Notes: generated by a model not told the origin, from the sequence alone. Shown: positions 48,768 to 57,751, counted from the stretch's first letter. The stretch: 64,000 bases of DNA from Mycobacterium sp. 852013-51886_SCH5428379 (GCF_001665575.1 NZ_LZSU01000037.1:1-64000); one strand, 5' to 3'. Program-made: numbers and translations.

Positions 48768-50107
48768 CCTCCGCCGACCGGGCGATACCCCTGGACGACG
48801 GCCGTTTCACCGTGCCCGGCAACCGATGGGACCTGATCGCTGCTCACCTCGACCCCGCCCGGACCGACCCCACCGTCGCGGTGATCGTCCCCTTCTACAA
48901 CCAGCAGCGCCAGCTCGACCTGCTGCTGGCCGCGCTGGCCGGCCAGACCTACCCGGCGCAGCTCGTGCAAGTGGTCGTGGCCGACGACGGCTCCCCGTGT
49001 GCCCCCACGCTGCCCCGCTCACCGCTGGACATCCGCCTGGTCCGTCAAGACGACCTCGGCTTCCGGGCCGCCGCCGCCCGCAACCTCGGCGCTGCGGCCG
49101 CAGACGCCGCGGTGCTGTCCTTCCTCGACGCCGACACCGTGCCCGAACCCGGCTACCTGCGGGCGGTGACCCGGCTGCCCGCGCAGCTACCCGACGCCCT
49201 GGTGGTGGGCCGGCGGCGCTACGCCCACCTCGGGACGATCCCCGCCGACGGCCCGCCGGAGCCACTCCCAGACCCCCGCTGGCTCCTCGACGCCTATGCC
49301 GCCACCGACAACCTGTTGCACATCGATCACCGGTCCTACCGGTACATCATCAGCTCGGTGATGTGCTGCAGCTCGGACCTGTTCGACGACGTCGGCGGAT
49401 TCGACGCGTCGTTCGTCGGGTACGGCGGTGAGGACTGGGAGTTCGCCCATCGCGCGGCGGCCTGCGGCGCCGTCCTGCACCACGCCGCGGACGCCGTCGC
49501 CTGGCATGACGGGCCGGACTGGGCGGGCAGGGACGTCGCCGACCGGGCGGCGGTCAAGAACGGGGAGGCGCTCGCGCTCGCCCGGCGCATCACCGACCCC
49601 GACGCCCGCCGCACCGGTCTGCGGTATGCGCTGCCCGATGTCGCCGTCGAAGTGGACGCCGACGGGCACACGGCCGGTTCGCTGCTGCACACCGTCAGCG
49701 GTTTCCTCGGCGAGGACGTCGGCATCTGGGTGCAGGGCGCCGCGGCGGACCGACTGCTCGCCGAGATCGGCGCCGCCGACGACCGTCTGCGGACCGGACC
49801 CGTCCCGCCGGAGGTACTGCGGCGCTGCCGATTCTTCGTCACCACCGCAGGCCGCGCCGTACTGCCCCGCTCCGGGGTGGCCGCCCTGCTGCAGAGCGCC
49901 GCCGTCGGCACCGCGCAGGCAGTGACCGCGGGCGCCGCGGTGACGTGCCGGGCGACCTGGGCCCTCAACCGCGCCCGGCGCTGGACCACCGGCGCCGTCC
50001 GGTTCGCCGATCCCGCCGACGCCGACCGGCTCGGCCGCACCGTCACCCTCGACCCGGAGCCGATCGGGCTGCGCTGCGGCCCGCCCGAACCCGATCTATC
50101 CTGGTGA
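48764..50107 (+). CDS. GT2-family glycosyltransferase with GGED domain, long C-terminus
   Basis: This 447-residue GT-A protein has VAVIVPFYNQQRQLDLLLAAL (39-59), DxD at 122-124 (SFLDADTVP), and GYGGEDWEF (GGED at 221-224) as in galactosyltransferase-7C proteins. The remaining 200 residues are an extra domain of unknown role containing FLGEDVGIWVQGAAAD. ATG 48764 overlaps the previous stop by 4 bp. Last gene of the plus arm; a strong hairpin 18 bp downstream separates it from pntA. Confidence 0.82.
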   Translation: MTSADRAIPLDDGRFTVPGNRWDLIAAHLDPARTDPTVAVIVPFYNQQRQLDLLLAALAGQTYPAQLVQVVVADDGSPCAPTLPRSPLDIRLVRQDDLGFRAAAARNLGAAAADAAVLSFLDADTVPEPGYLRAVTRLPAQLPDALVVGRRRYAHLGTIPADGPPEPLPDPRWLLDAYAATDNLLHIDHRSYRYIISSVMCCSSDLFDDVGGFDASFVGYGGEDWEFAHRAAACGAVLHHAADAVAWHDGPDWAGRDVADRAAVKNGEALALARRITDPDARRTGLRYALPDVAVEVDADGHTAGSLLHTVSGFLGEDVGIWVQGAAADRLLAEIGAADDRLRTGPVPPEVLRRCRFFVTTAGRAVLPRSGVAALLQSAAVGTAQAVTAGAAVTCRATWALNRARRWTTGAVRFADPADADRLGRTVTLDPEPIGLRCGPPEPDLSW

Positions 50108-50124
50108 GACGCGCCGAACGCGGG

Positions 50125-50149
50125 GGCGCGGGACCGGCGGTCCCGCGCC
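50125..50149. terminator. Strong GC hairpin between glycan cluster and pntA
   Basis: GGCGCGGGACC (50125-50135), a 3-base loop GGC and GGTCCCGCGCC (50139-50149) form a perfect 11-bp stem. It lies 17 bp after the last GT stop and 17 bp before the pntA ATG. There is no U-rich tail, as is common for mycobacterial terminators. It could equally act in the pntA leader. The stem is certain; termination is inferred. Confidence 0.55.
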
Positions 50150-50166
50150 GATGCCAGACTGTCTCG

Positions 50167-51702
50167 ATGTTCATCGCGATACCACGCGAGTCCCAGCCCG
50201 GGGAAACCCGCGTCGCCGCCACACCGCAGACCGTCGGGCAGCTCATCAAGCTCGGATATTCCGTGGTCGTCGAATCCGGCGCCGGCGCCGCCTCGAGTTT
50301 CTCCGATGCGGCGTACGTCGAGGCCGGGGCGGAGATCGGCGACCCCTGGCGGGCCGAGGTCGTACTGAAGGTCAACGCACCCACCGACTCGGAGATCGCG
50401 GCGCTGCGCGACGGCGCGACGCTGGTCAGCCTGATCTCCCCCGGGCTCAACCCCGACCTCGTCGAGAAACTGGCCGCCCGCCCGATCACCGTGCTCGCCA
50501 TGGACGCGGTCCCCCGGATCTCGCGGGCGCAATCGCTGGACGTGCTGTCGTCGATGGCCAACATCGCCGGCTACCGCGCGGTCGTCGAGGCCGCCCACCG
50601 GTTCGGCCGCTTCTTCACCGGACAGGTGACCGCGGCGGGCAAGGTGCCGCCGGCCAAGGTGCTCGTCGTCGGCGCGGGGGTTGCCGGTCTGGCGGCCATC
50701 GGCGCCGCGGGCAGCCTCGGCGCGATCGTGCGCGCCACCGACCCGCGTCCGGAAGTCGCCGATCAGGTCGCCTCGCTCGGCGGTGAGTACCTGGCCGTCG
50801 ATCCGGCCGCGGCCGAGGTGTCGGCCACCGGCTACGCCAAAGAGATGGGCGAGGACTACAAGGTCCGCGAGGCCGCGCTGTACGCCGAGCAGTGCAAGGA
50901 CGTCGACATCATCATCACCACGGCGCTGATCCCGGGCCGGCCCGCGCCGCGCATCATCACCGCGGACATGGTGGCGTCGATGAAGCCGGGCAGCGTGATC
51001 GTCGACATGGCCGCGGCCAACGGCGGCAACGTCGAGGGCACCGTCAAAGACGAGGCGATCGTCACCGACAACGGGGTGACGATCATCGGCTACACCGATC
51101 TGGCCGGTCGCCTACCCGCCCAGGCGTCCCAGCTGTACGGCACCAACCTGGTCAACCTGCTCAAGCTGCTGACCCCGGAGAAGGACGGCCGGCTCACCCT
51201 GGACTGGGACGACGTGGTGCAGCGGTCGGTGACCGTGGTGCGCAACGGCGAGGTCACCTGGCCGCCGCCCCCGGTCCAGGTGTCCGCGGCGCCGGCCGCC
51301 CCCGCCACCGCGCCGGTCGAACCCGCCGCGCCGAAACAGCCCATGTCGACCGGCCGCCGCCTCGGCATCACCTTCGGTGTCGCCGCGCTGCTGTTCCTGC
51401 TGATCGCGGCCTCCCCCGCCGCGCTGCAGGTGCACCTGACGGTCTTCGCGCTGGCGATCGTCATCGGCTACTACGTCATCGGCAACGTCCACCACGCACT
51501 GCACACACCGCTGATGTCGGTGACCAACGCGATCTCCGGCATCATCGTCGTCGGCGCGCTGCTACAGATCGGGCACAGCGACCAGGCCAACGGCACCGTC
51601 ATCACCGTCCTTGCCTTCCTGGCCATCCTGCTCGCCAGCATCAACGTCTTCGGTGGCTTCGCGGTGACACGCCGCATGCTGGCGATGTTCTCGAGGAGCT
51701 GA
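50167..51702 (+). CDS. pntA: NAD(P) transhydrogenase alpha subunit, fused PntA
   Basis: This 511-residue single-chain PntA has domain I (1-370) with the NAD-binding VVGAGVAGLAAIGAAGSLGA and SLISPGLNPDLVEKLA segments. A short Pro/Ala linker (about 375-395) is followed by four membrane helices (about 397-510) corresponding to the alpha-2 part. In M. tuberculosis the two halves are separate genes (pntAa, pntAb, from memory); here they are one, as in E. coli. With PntB it couples proton flow to hydride transfer from NADH to NADP+. ATG 50167 has no strong Shine-Dalgarno but gives the family N-terminus. Confidence 0.93.
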   Translation: MFIAIPRESQPGETRVAATPQTVGQLIKLGYSVVVESGAGAASSFSDAAYVEAGAEIGDPWRAEVVLKVNAPTDSEIAALRDGATLVSLISPGLNPDLVEKLAARPITVLAMDAVPRISRAQSLDVLSSMANIAGYRAVVEAAHRFGRFFTGQVTAAGKVPPAKVLVVGAGVAGLAAIGAAGSLGAIVRATDPRPEVADQVASLGGEYLAVDPAAAEVSATGYAKEMGEDYKVREAALYAEQCKDVDIIITTALIPGRPAPRIITADMVASMKPGSVIVDMAAANGGNVEGTVKDEAIVTDNGVTIIGYTDLAGRLPAQASQLYGTNLVNLLKLLTPEKDGRLTLDWDDVVQRSVTVVRNGEVTWPPPPVQVSAAPAAPATAPVEPAAPKQPMSTGRRLGITFGVAALLFLLIAASPAALQVHLTVFALAIVIGYYVIGNVHHALHTPLMSVTNAISGIIVVGALLQIGHSDQANGTVITVLAFLAILLASINVFGGFAVTRRMLAMFSRS

Positions 51703-51705
51703 CCC

Positions 51706-53130
51706 GTGTTCACCGTGCAAACCGCCGCCACCGCGGCCTACGTCGTCGCTGCCCTGCTGTTCATCTTGGCGCTCGCCGGGCTGTCCCGGCACGAGACGTC
51801 CAGGGCCGGAAACACATTCGGCATCGCCGGCATGGCCGTCGCACTCCTGGCGACCATCGCCCTCGCGCTGGCACGGCACATCGAGCCGCTGGGCTTCGGG
51901 CTGCTGGTCGGCGCGATGGTCATCGGCGCCGCGATCGGTCTGTGGCGTGCCAAGGTCGTCGAGATGACCGGCATGCCGGAACTGATCGCACTCCTCCATT
52001 CCTTCGTGGGCCTGGCCGCGGTGCTGGTCGGCTGGAACGGCTACCTGCACGTCGAAGCGGCGCCGGACGGCGCCGACGCGCTGCAACTGGCTCGCGAGGG
52101 GATGCTCGGGATCCACTCCGCCGAGGTCGTCATCGGCGTCTTCATCGGTGCGGTGACGTTCACCGGGTCGGTCGTGGCGAACCTCAAACTGTCGGCGCGG
52201 ATGAAATCGGCCCCGATGATGCTGCCCGGCAAGAACATCCTCAACGTCGGCGCGCTGGTGCTCTTCGCGGCGCTGACCGTGTGGTTCGTCATCGATCCGC
52301 AGCTGTGGCTACTGATCGTGGTCACGGTGCTGGCGCTGCTCCTGGGCTGGCATCTGGTCGCCTCCATCGGCGGCGGCGACATGCCGGTGGTGGTGTCGAT
52401 GCTCAACAGCTACTCCGGCTGGGCGGCGGCCGCATCCGGCTTCCTGCTCGGCAACGACCTGCTGATCATCACCGGCGCGCTCGTCGGCTCCTCCGGCGCC
52501 TACCTGTCCTACATCATGTGCAAGGCGATGAACCGGTCGTTCATCTCCGTCATCGCGGGCGGCTTCGGGATGGAGAGTCCAGGGGGCGGCTCCGATGTGG
52601 ACTACGGCGAACATCGGGAGATCACGGCCGATGGCGCCGCCGAGCTGCTCGCCTCCGCGAGCTCGGTGGTCATCACGCCCGGCTACGGGATGGCCGTCGC
52701 GCAGGCGCAGTACGGCGTCGCCGATCTGACCCGCAAGCTGCGCGAGCGCGGTGTCGACGTGCGCTTCGGCATCCACCCGGTCGCCGGCCGATTGCCCGGC
52801 CACATGAACGTGCTGCTCGCCGAGGCCAAGGTGCCCTACGACATCGTGCTCGAGATGGACGAGATCAACGACGATTTCGACGGCACCTCGGTCGTCCTGG
52901 TGATCGGCGCGAACGACACCGTCAACCCCGCCGCGTCCGAGGACCCCGGCAGCCCGATCGCCGGAATGCCGGTGCTGACGGTGTGGAACGCCGACAATGT
53001 CATCGTGTTCAAACGCTCGATGGCCTCCGGATACGCCGGGGTGCAGAACCCGCTGTTCTTCCGCGAGAACACCCAGATGCTGTTCGGTGACGCGCGGGAT
53101 CGCGTCAACGACATCCTCGCGGCGCTGTAG
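51706..53130 (+). CDS. pntB: NAD(P) transhydrogenase beta subunit PntB
   Basis: This 474-residue protein has about eight membrane helices (1-265) and a cytosolic NADP(H)-binding domain III (about 290-474) with ITPGYGMAVAQAQYGVADL, GIHPVAGRLPGHMNVLLAEA, VVLVIGANDTVNPAA and KRSMASGYAGVQNPLF. All are typical of PntB. GTG start 3 bp after the pntA stop, so co-translated. The pair supplies NADPH using the proton gradient. Confidence 0.95.
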   Translation: MFTVQTAATAAYVVAALLFILALAGLSRHETSRAGNTFGIAGMAVALLATIALALARHIEPLGFGLLVGAMVIGAAIGLWRAKVVEMTGMPELIALLHSFVGLAAVLVGWNGYLHVEAAPDGADALQLAREGMLGIHSAEVVIGVFIGAVTFTGSVVANLKLSARMKSAPMMLPGKNILNVGALVLFAALTVWFVIDPQLWLLIVVTVLALLLGWHLVASIGGGDMPVVVSMLNSYSGWAAAASGFLLGNDLLIITGALVGSSGAYLSYIMCKAMNRSFISVIAGGFGMESPGGGSDVDYGEHREITADGAAELLASASSVVITPGYGMAVAQAQYGVADLTRKLRERGVDVRFGIHPVAGRLPGHMNVLLAEAKVPYDIVLEMDEINDDFDGTSVVLVIGANDTVNPAASEDPGSPIAGMPVLTVWNADNVIVFKRSMASGYAGVQNPLFFRENTQMLFGDARDRVNDILAAL

Positions 53131-53139
53131 CGGTTCGCG

Positions 53140-54033
53140 ATGAGCGCGCCGGACGTGGAGCAACAGTCGCGCGGTCTGCGTGGGCGGCTGGCCAGTGTCG
53201 GCACCGTGATGATCGTGGTGGTGATCTACGCCGTGGCGCTGGCCGGCTACCGCTACGTCGCCGGTCCGGAGCAGTCGCTGGGGCCGCCGGACCTCGGCAC
53301 GACCAGTGACACCATCGTCCAGGTGACCCTGGAGGCGATCCACCCCGTCGAGAACAAGGTCGACGTGAATGTCGTGGTCTTCCCCGCCGACGAGTTCATG
53401 AACACCGATCTCAACGTGGTGAACACCGACATCGCGGTGCGCCTGTTCGTCAACGAGGTCAGCATCGGCGGGGATCTTCAGACGCCGAAAGGTGAGCTGC
53501 CGCAGGAGATCCAGACGTCCATCGCGGCCGACGGCGATGCGGACAACTGGCCCTTCGACACCTACACCGTGGGTGCCCTCGGGGCCGATGTGCTCGTCGG
53601 TTCCGGTGACGACCGCGAGTTCGAACCCGCCCGGCTCGAGGTGACAGGCGGGCTCAACAGCTGGGACATCAGCAGCGAGCGCAGCGGTCCGGCCACCCAG
53701 TCCGCCCCTGACGGCGACTACCAGACGATCACGCTGAGCCGGGCACGCGGTCCGTTGGCGTTCGACCTGGGCCTGTGCCTGGTGCTGCTCACCCTGCCCG
53801 CGCTGGCGCTGTTCGTGTCGATCGAGATGCTGCGTGGCCGGCGGAAGTTCCTACCGCCGTTCGGTACCTGGTACGCCGCATCGTTGTTCGCGATCGTTCC
53901 CATCCGCAACTTCATGCCCGGCGCGCCGCCACCCGGTGCGTGGATCGACCAGATCCTGGTGCTGTGGGTCCTGTTGGCGCTGACGGCGGCGATGGTGCTG
54001 TATTTCGTCGCCTGGTACCGCCGCGGAGACTGA
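53140..54033 (+). CDS. DUF4436 membrane protein (second of two)
   Basis: This 297-residue protein has an N-terminal helix (about 20-42), an outer domain of about 160 residues with DNWPFDTYTVGALGADV, and three C-terminal helices. VPIRNFMPGAPPPGAWID between the last two is the same motif as in the protein at 9361-10278. It lies 9 bp after pntB and in the same direction, so it may share the pnt transcript. Function unknown. Confidence 0.78.
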   Translation: MSAPDVEQQSRGLRGRLASVGTVMIVVVIYAVALAGYRYVAGPEQSLGPPDLGTTSDTIVQVTLEAIHPVENKVDVNVVVFPADEFMNTDLNVVNTDIAVRLFVNEVSIGGDLQTPKGELPQEIQTSIAADGDADNWPFDTYTVGALGADVLVGSGDDREFEPARLEVTGGLNSWDISSERSGPATQSAPDGDYQTITLSRARGPLAFDLGLCLVLLTLPALALFVSIEMLRGRRKFLPPFGTWYAASLFAIVPIRNFMPGAPPPGAWIDQILVLWVLLALTAAMVLYFVAWYRRGD

Positions 54034-54067
54034 GCGCAGCACGACCACGTCAACCAAGGGAGGCACG

Positions 54068-55213
54068 ATGGCCGTCGATCGACTGCTACCCACCCGCGAG
54101 GCCGCGGACCTGATCGCGCTGACCCGCGACATCGCCGACAAGGTCCTCGATCCGATCGTCGACGCCCACGAGAAGGCGGAGACCTACCCGGACGGCGTGT
54201 TCGCCCAACTGGGTGCGGCCGGTCTGCTCAGCCTCCCGCAGCCCGAGGAGTGGGGCGGCGGTGGCCAGCCCTACGAGGTGTACCTGCAGGTGCTCGAGGA
54301 GATCGCCGCGCGCTGGGCAGCGGTCGCCGTCGCGGTCAGCGTGCACAGCCTGTCGTCGCACCCGCTGTTGATGTTCGGCACCGACGAGCAGAAACAGCGC
54401 TGGCTGACCGGCATGCTGTCCGGCGATCAGATCGGCGCCTACAGCCTGTCCGAACCGCAGGCCGGCTCCGACGCCGCGGCATTGCGCTGCGCTGCAACAC
54501 CTTCCGGCGATGGCTATGAGATCACCGGGGAGAAGTCGTGGATCACCCACGGCGGTAGAGCCGACTTCTATACGTTGTTCGCCCGGACGGGCCAAGGAGA
54601 CAAAGGGGGAATCTCCTGCTTCCTGATTCCCGCTGACCAGCCCGGACTCTCTTTCGGCAAGCCGGAGGAGAAGATGGGGCTGCACGCGGTCCCCACCACG
54701 TCGGCCTATTACGACCACGCGCCCGTCACCGCCGAGCGCCGGATCGGCGCGGAAGGGCAGGGGCTGCAGATCGCGTTCTCCGCGCTGGATTCCGGACGGC
54801 TGGGCATCGCCGCGGTGGCCGTGGGTCTGGCGCAGGCCGCGCTCGACGAGGCCACGCGCTACGCCAACGAGCGGACGACGTTCGGCCGCAGAATCGTCGA
54901 GCACCAGGGGCTGGGCTTCCTGCTCGCCGACATGGCCGCCGCGGTGGTCAGCGCCCGCGCGACGTACCTGGACGCCGCGCGCCGACGCGACCTCGGACTG
55001 CCGTACTCGACGCAGGCCAGCGTCGCCAAACTCGTCGCGACCGACGCGGCGATGAAAGTGACCACCGATGCGGTGCAGGTGTTCGGCGGAGCCGGCTACA
55101 CCCGCGATTTCCGCGTCGAGCGGTACATGCGCGAAGCCAAGATCACCCAGATCTTCGAGGGCACGAATCAGATTCAGCGGCTTGTCATCTCGCGGACGCT
55201 GACGACCCGCTGA
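54068..55213 (+). CDS. Acyl-CoA dehydrogenase
   Basis: This 381-residue FAD enzyme has the signatures AYSLSEPQAGSDAAAL, WITHGGRADFYTLFAR, FGRRIVEHQGLGFLLADM and VQVFGGAGYTRDFRVERYMREAKI. The catalytic base Glu364 lies in QIFEGTNQIQR. It oxidises an acyl-CoA to the enoyl-CoA with electron-transfer flavoprotein as acceptor; chain length is not known. A good GGGAGG site precedes ATG 54068. Its 3' end overlaps the convergent GNAT gene by 29 bp. Confidence 0.9.
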   Translation: MAVDRLLPTREAADLIALTRDIADKVLDPIVDAHEKAETYPDGVFAQLGAAGLLSLPQPEEWGGGGQPYEVYLQVLEEIAARWAAVAVAVSVHSLSSHPLLMFGTDEQKQRWLTGMLSGDQIGAYSLSEPQAGSDAAALRCAATPSGDGYEITGEKSWITHGGRADFYTLFARTGQGDKGGISCFLIPADQPGLSFGKPEEKMGLHAVPTTSAYYDHAPVTAERRIGAEGQGLQIAFSALDSGRLGIAAVAVGLAQAALDEATRYANERTTFGRRIVEHQGLGFLLADMAAAVVSARATYLDAARRRDLGLPYSTQASVAKLVATDAAMKVTTDAVQVFGGAGYTRDFRVERYMREAKITQIFEGTNQIQRLVISRTLTTR

Positions 55214-55661
55214 CCCGCTTGACGTAGAACACCCGGTCGTAGCCGTCCCGGCGGCCGCGGCCGGATTCGGTGTAGCCGTGGCGGGGATAGAACGTGAGGT
55301 TCTCGGTCATCGCGACGTTGGTGTGGAGTCGCACCTCGGGCAGGCCGAGTTCGCGGGCGTCATCCTCCGCGCGGGCCAGCAGTACCGCGCCGACACCGCC
55401 GCCCTGCGCCCGGGGACAGACGGCGACGGTGTCGAGCAGCAGATGGTCGTCGTGCGGCACCGTCACCAGCACGCCGGTGACGCCGTCGGCGCCCTCGCTC
55501 ACCCACACCCGCGCGGTGTCCAACAGCGCGCGATAATCGTGCGTCATCGGCGCGGGGGGACGGCCGATGCGCTCGACATACCGGTCGAACGCAGCGGCGA
55601 CGAGGCGTTCGACGGCGGGCACGTCACCCACAGTGGCCCGGCGGACGGTCTGCGGAGGCAT
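55185..55661 (-). CDS. GNAT family N-acetyltransferase
   Basis: This 158-residue GNAT has an N-terminal RRATVGDVPAVERLVAAAF, motif A VAVCPRAQGGGVGAVLLARAEDDA (acetyl-CoA pyrophosphate loop Q/RxxGxG/A) and the C-terminal LTFYPRHGYTESGR. The acceptor is unknown. It starts only 17 bp from the divergent fadE2 start and ends 29 bp inside the convergent acyl-CoA dehydrogenase gene, so it is wedged between two genes on the other strand. Confidence 0.85.
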   Translation of the reverse strand: MPPQTVRRATVGDVPAVERLVAAAFDRYVERIGRPPAPMTHDYRALLDTARVWVSEGADGVTGVLVTVPHDDHLLLDTVAVCPRAQGGGVGAVLLARAEDDARELGLPEVRLHTNVAMTENLTFYPRHGYTESGRGRRDGYDRVFYVKRVSGSSASAR

Positions 55662-55666
55662 CGTCC

Positions 55667-55672
55667 TATCGT
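55667..55672 (+). promoter_or_regulatory. -10 element of fadE2 (leaderless)
   Basis: TATCGT, the same hexamer as before the glycosidase gene at 13337, lies 6 bp before the fadE2 ATG (55679). It falls in the 17-bp gap between divergent starts, so any -35 would have to lie inside the GNAT coding region; no good match was seen there. Confidence 0.4.
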
Positions 55673-55678
55673 GACGGC

Positions 55679-56932
55679 ATGGACTTCGCGATGTCGGACA
55701 AGGCCCGGGATTACCACAGTCGGCTCACCGACTTCATGACCGAGCACGTGTTTCCGGCCGAGGCGGAGTACCACCGCTACCGCGACGAGGCCGGGCCGAA
55801 AGACCACACGGTTCCCCCGATCGTCGAGGAGCTCAAGGTCAAGGCCAAGGAGCAGGGCCTGTGGAACCTGTTCCTGCCGTCGATCTCCGGGTTGAGCAAC
55901 CTCGAGTACGCCGAGTTGGCCGAGCTGTCCGGCTGGAGCATGGAGATCGCGCCCGAGGTGATCAACTGCGCGGCCCCCGACACCGGCAACATGGAGACGC
56001 TGCACCTGTTCGCCAACGAGGAGCAGAGCAAGCAGTGGCTCGAGCCGCTGCTCAACGGTGAGATCCGCAGCGCGTTCGCGATGACCGAGCCGGCCGTCGC
56101 CTCGTCCGACGCCCGCAACATCGAGACGACCATGCTGCGCGACGGATCCGATTACGTGATCAACGGCCGCAAGTGGTGGATCACCGGCGCCGCCGATCCG
56201 CGCTGCAAGATCATGATCGTCATGGGCCGCACCAATCCCGACGCGGCCAGCCATCAGCAGCAGTCGATGATCCTGGTGCCGACCGATACCCCGGGCGTCG
56301 ACATCCGGCGTTCGCTGCCGGTGTTCGGGTGGCAGGACCAGCACGGGCACTGCGAGATCGTCTTCGACAACGTCCGGGTCCCCGTCGAGAACCTGCTGCA
56401 CGAGGAGGGCTCCGGCTTCGCGATCGCCCAGGCCCGCCTCGGACCGGGCCGGATCCACCACTGCATGCGGGCCCTCGGTGCGGCGGAGCGGGCGCTGGCG
56501 CTGATGACCGACCGGGTGCAGAAGCGCGTCGCGTTCGGTAAGCCGCTGGCCGAGCAAGGTGTCGTCCGTGAGGCGATTGCCAAGTCGCGCAACGAGATCG
56601 ACATGGCCCGGCTGTTGTGTCACAAGGCGGCGTGGACCATCGACCAGCAGGGCAACAAGGCTGCCCACGTGCTGGTCAGCCAGATCAAGGCCGTCGCTCC
56701 CCAGATCGCCTGCGACGTCATCGACCGCGCGATCCAGGTGCACGGCGGCGCCGGGGTGTCCGACGACTTCCCGCTGGCCCGGCTTTACGCGTGGCACCGC
56801 GCGATGCGGCTGTTCGACGGCCCTGACGAGGTCCACATGCGCACGATCGCCCGCGCCGAACTCGGCCGCGAGAAGTCGCCGTTCGCCACGGCGGTGTGCC
56901 GCCCATCGAACCCGGCGGTGACCGGCGCGTGA
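55679..56932 (+). CDS. fadE2: Acyl-CoA dehydrogenase FadE2 (ACAD11-like)
   Basis: This 417-residue protein of the ACAD10/11-type branch has FAMTEPAVASSDARNI, GRKWWITGAADPRC, VFGWQDQHGHCEIVFDNVRVP and, at the C-terminus, QVHGGAGVSDDFPLARLYAWHRAMRLFDGPDEVHM. Members lack the usual short-chain Glu at the C-terminal site and use an Asp. Order with the ptpB gene matches Rv0154c-Rv0153c. The ptpB GTG overlaps its stop by 4 bp. Confidence 0.9.
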   Translation: MDFAMSDKARDYHSRLTDFMTEHVFPAEAEYHRYRDEAGPKDHTVPPIVEELKVKAKEQGLWNLFLPSISGLSNLEYAELAELSGWSMEIAPEVINCAAPDTGNMETLHLFANEEQSKQWLEPLLNGEIRSAFAMTEPAVASSDARNIETTMLRDGSDYVINGRKWWITGAADPRCKIMIVMGRTNPDAASHQQQSMILVPTDTPGVDIRRSLPVFGWQDQHGHCEIVFDNVRVPVENLLHEEGSGFAIAQARLGPGRIHHCMRALGAAERALALMTDRVQKRVAFGKPLAEQGVVREAIAKSRNEIDMARLLCHKAAWTIDQQGNKAAHVLVSQIKAVAPQIACDVIDRAIQVHGGAGVSDDFPLARLYAWHRAMRLFDGPDEVHMRTIARAELGREKSPFATAVCRPSNPAVTGA

Positions 56933-57735
56933 GCGGCCGACCCCAGCCGACGGACCTGTCCGGCGCGTGGAACTTCCGCGACGTCGCAGAGGAGACCGGG
57001 GTGCGGCCCGGGTTGTTCTTCCGGTCGAGTGAGATCAGCGCACTCGACGACGCCGGGCGAGCGGCCCTGGCCGAACTCGGTATCACCGACGTGGCCGATT
57101 TGCGCTCGCCGCGCGAGGTGGAACGCCGCGGACCGGGCCGGGTGCCGGACGGGGTGGCGGTGCACCTGCTGCCGTTCCCCGACGTGTCGGCGGTCGACGG
57201 CGAGGCGCCGCACGAGACGTCGTTCCAGCGGATGATGACCGAGAAGCCCGACGACGAGGACGTCTCGCTCGCGGCGGCGCGGTTCATGACCGAGGAGTAC
57301 GAGCGGTTCCCGACGCTGGGCGGCGCGCAGCGGGCGGTTCGTCAGGTGGTCACCCTGCTGGCCGACCGTCGCCCGGTGTTGGCGCACTGCTTCGCCGGTA
57401 AGGACCGTACGGGGTTCACCGTCGCGACGGTCCTCGAGGCGGTCGGAGTGGACCGCGACGCGATCCTGGCCGACTTCCTGCGCAGCAACGATGCGGTCGC
57501 CCAGCTGCGGGACCAGATTCTGGACTCGCTGCGGGACCGGGCGGCCGAGACCCCCGAGGTGATGACGTTCGCACAGGCGCGGCTGACCCACGAGGTGCTC
57601 GGCGTGCGCGAGGAGTACCTCGACACGGCGCGGCGCACGATCTTCTCGCAGTACGGCTCGCTCGAGGGCTTCCTGGAGGCCGCGGGCGTGAGCGCCGAGG
57701 AGCTCGCCCGGTTGCGCACCGCCCTGCTGGGCTGA
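56929..57735 (+). CDS. ptpB: PtpB-like tyrosine/lipid phosphatase (Rv0153c-type)
   Basis: This 268-residue phosphatase of the PtpB family has the P-loop AHCFAGKDRTGF (Cys154, Lys158, Asp159, Arg160) with the HCxxGKDR signature shared with lipid phosphatases. Upstream WNFRDVAEETGVRPGLFFRSSE and ADLRSPREVE are family marks. M. tuberculosis PtpB is secreted, without a classical signal, and dephosphorylates phosphotyrosine and phosphoinositides; a free-living species would use it differently. GTG 56929 overlaps the fadE2 stop by 4 bp, so the pair is an operon. Confidence 0.92.
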   Translation: MSGRPQPTDLSGAWNFRDVAEETGVRPGLFFRSSEISALDDAGRAALAELGITDVADLRSPREVERRGPGRVPDGVAVHLLPFPDVSAVDGEAPHETSFQRMMTEKPDDEDVSLAAARFMTEEYERFPTLGGAQRAVRQVVTLLADRRPVLAHCFAGKDRTGFTVATVLEAVGVDRDAILADFLRSNDAVAQLRDQILDSLRDRAAETPEVMTFAQARLTHEVLGVREEYLDTARRTIFSQYGSLEGFLEAAGVSAEELARLRTALLG

Positions 57736-57751
57736 TTGCGTAACACCCGCG

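Noticed and set aside
42760..50107. Mycofactocin or known capsule locus
   Set aside because: No mycofactocin maturation genes, precursor peptide, Wzx/Wzy, or ABC exporter genes are present; the gene set does not match those systems.
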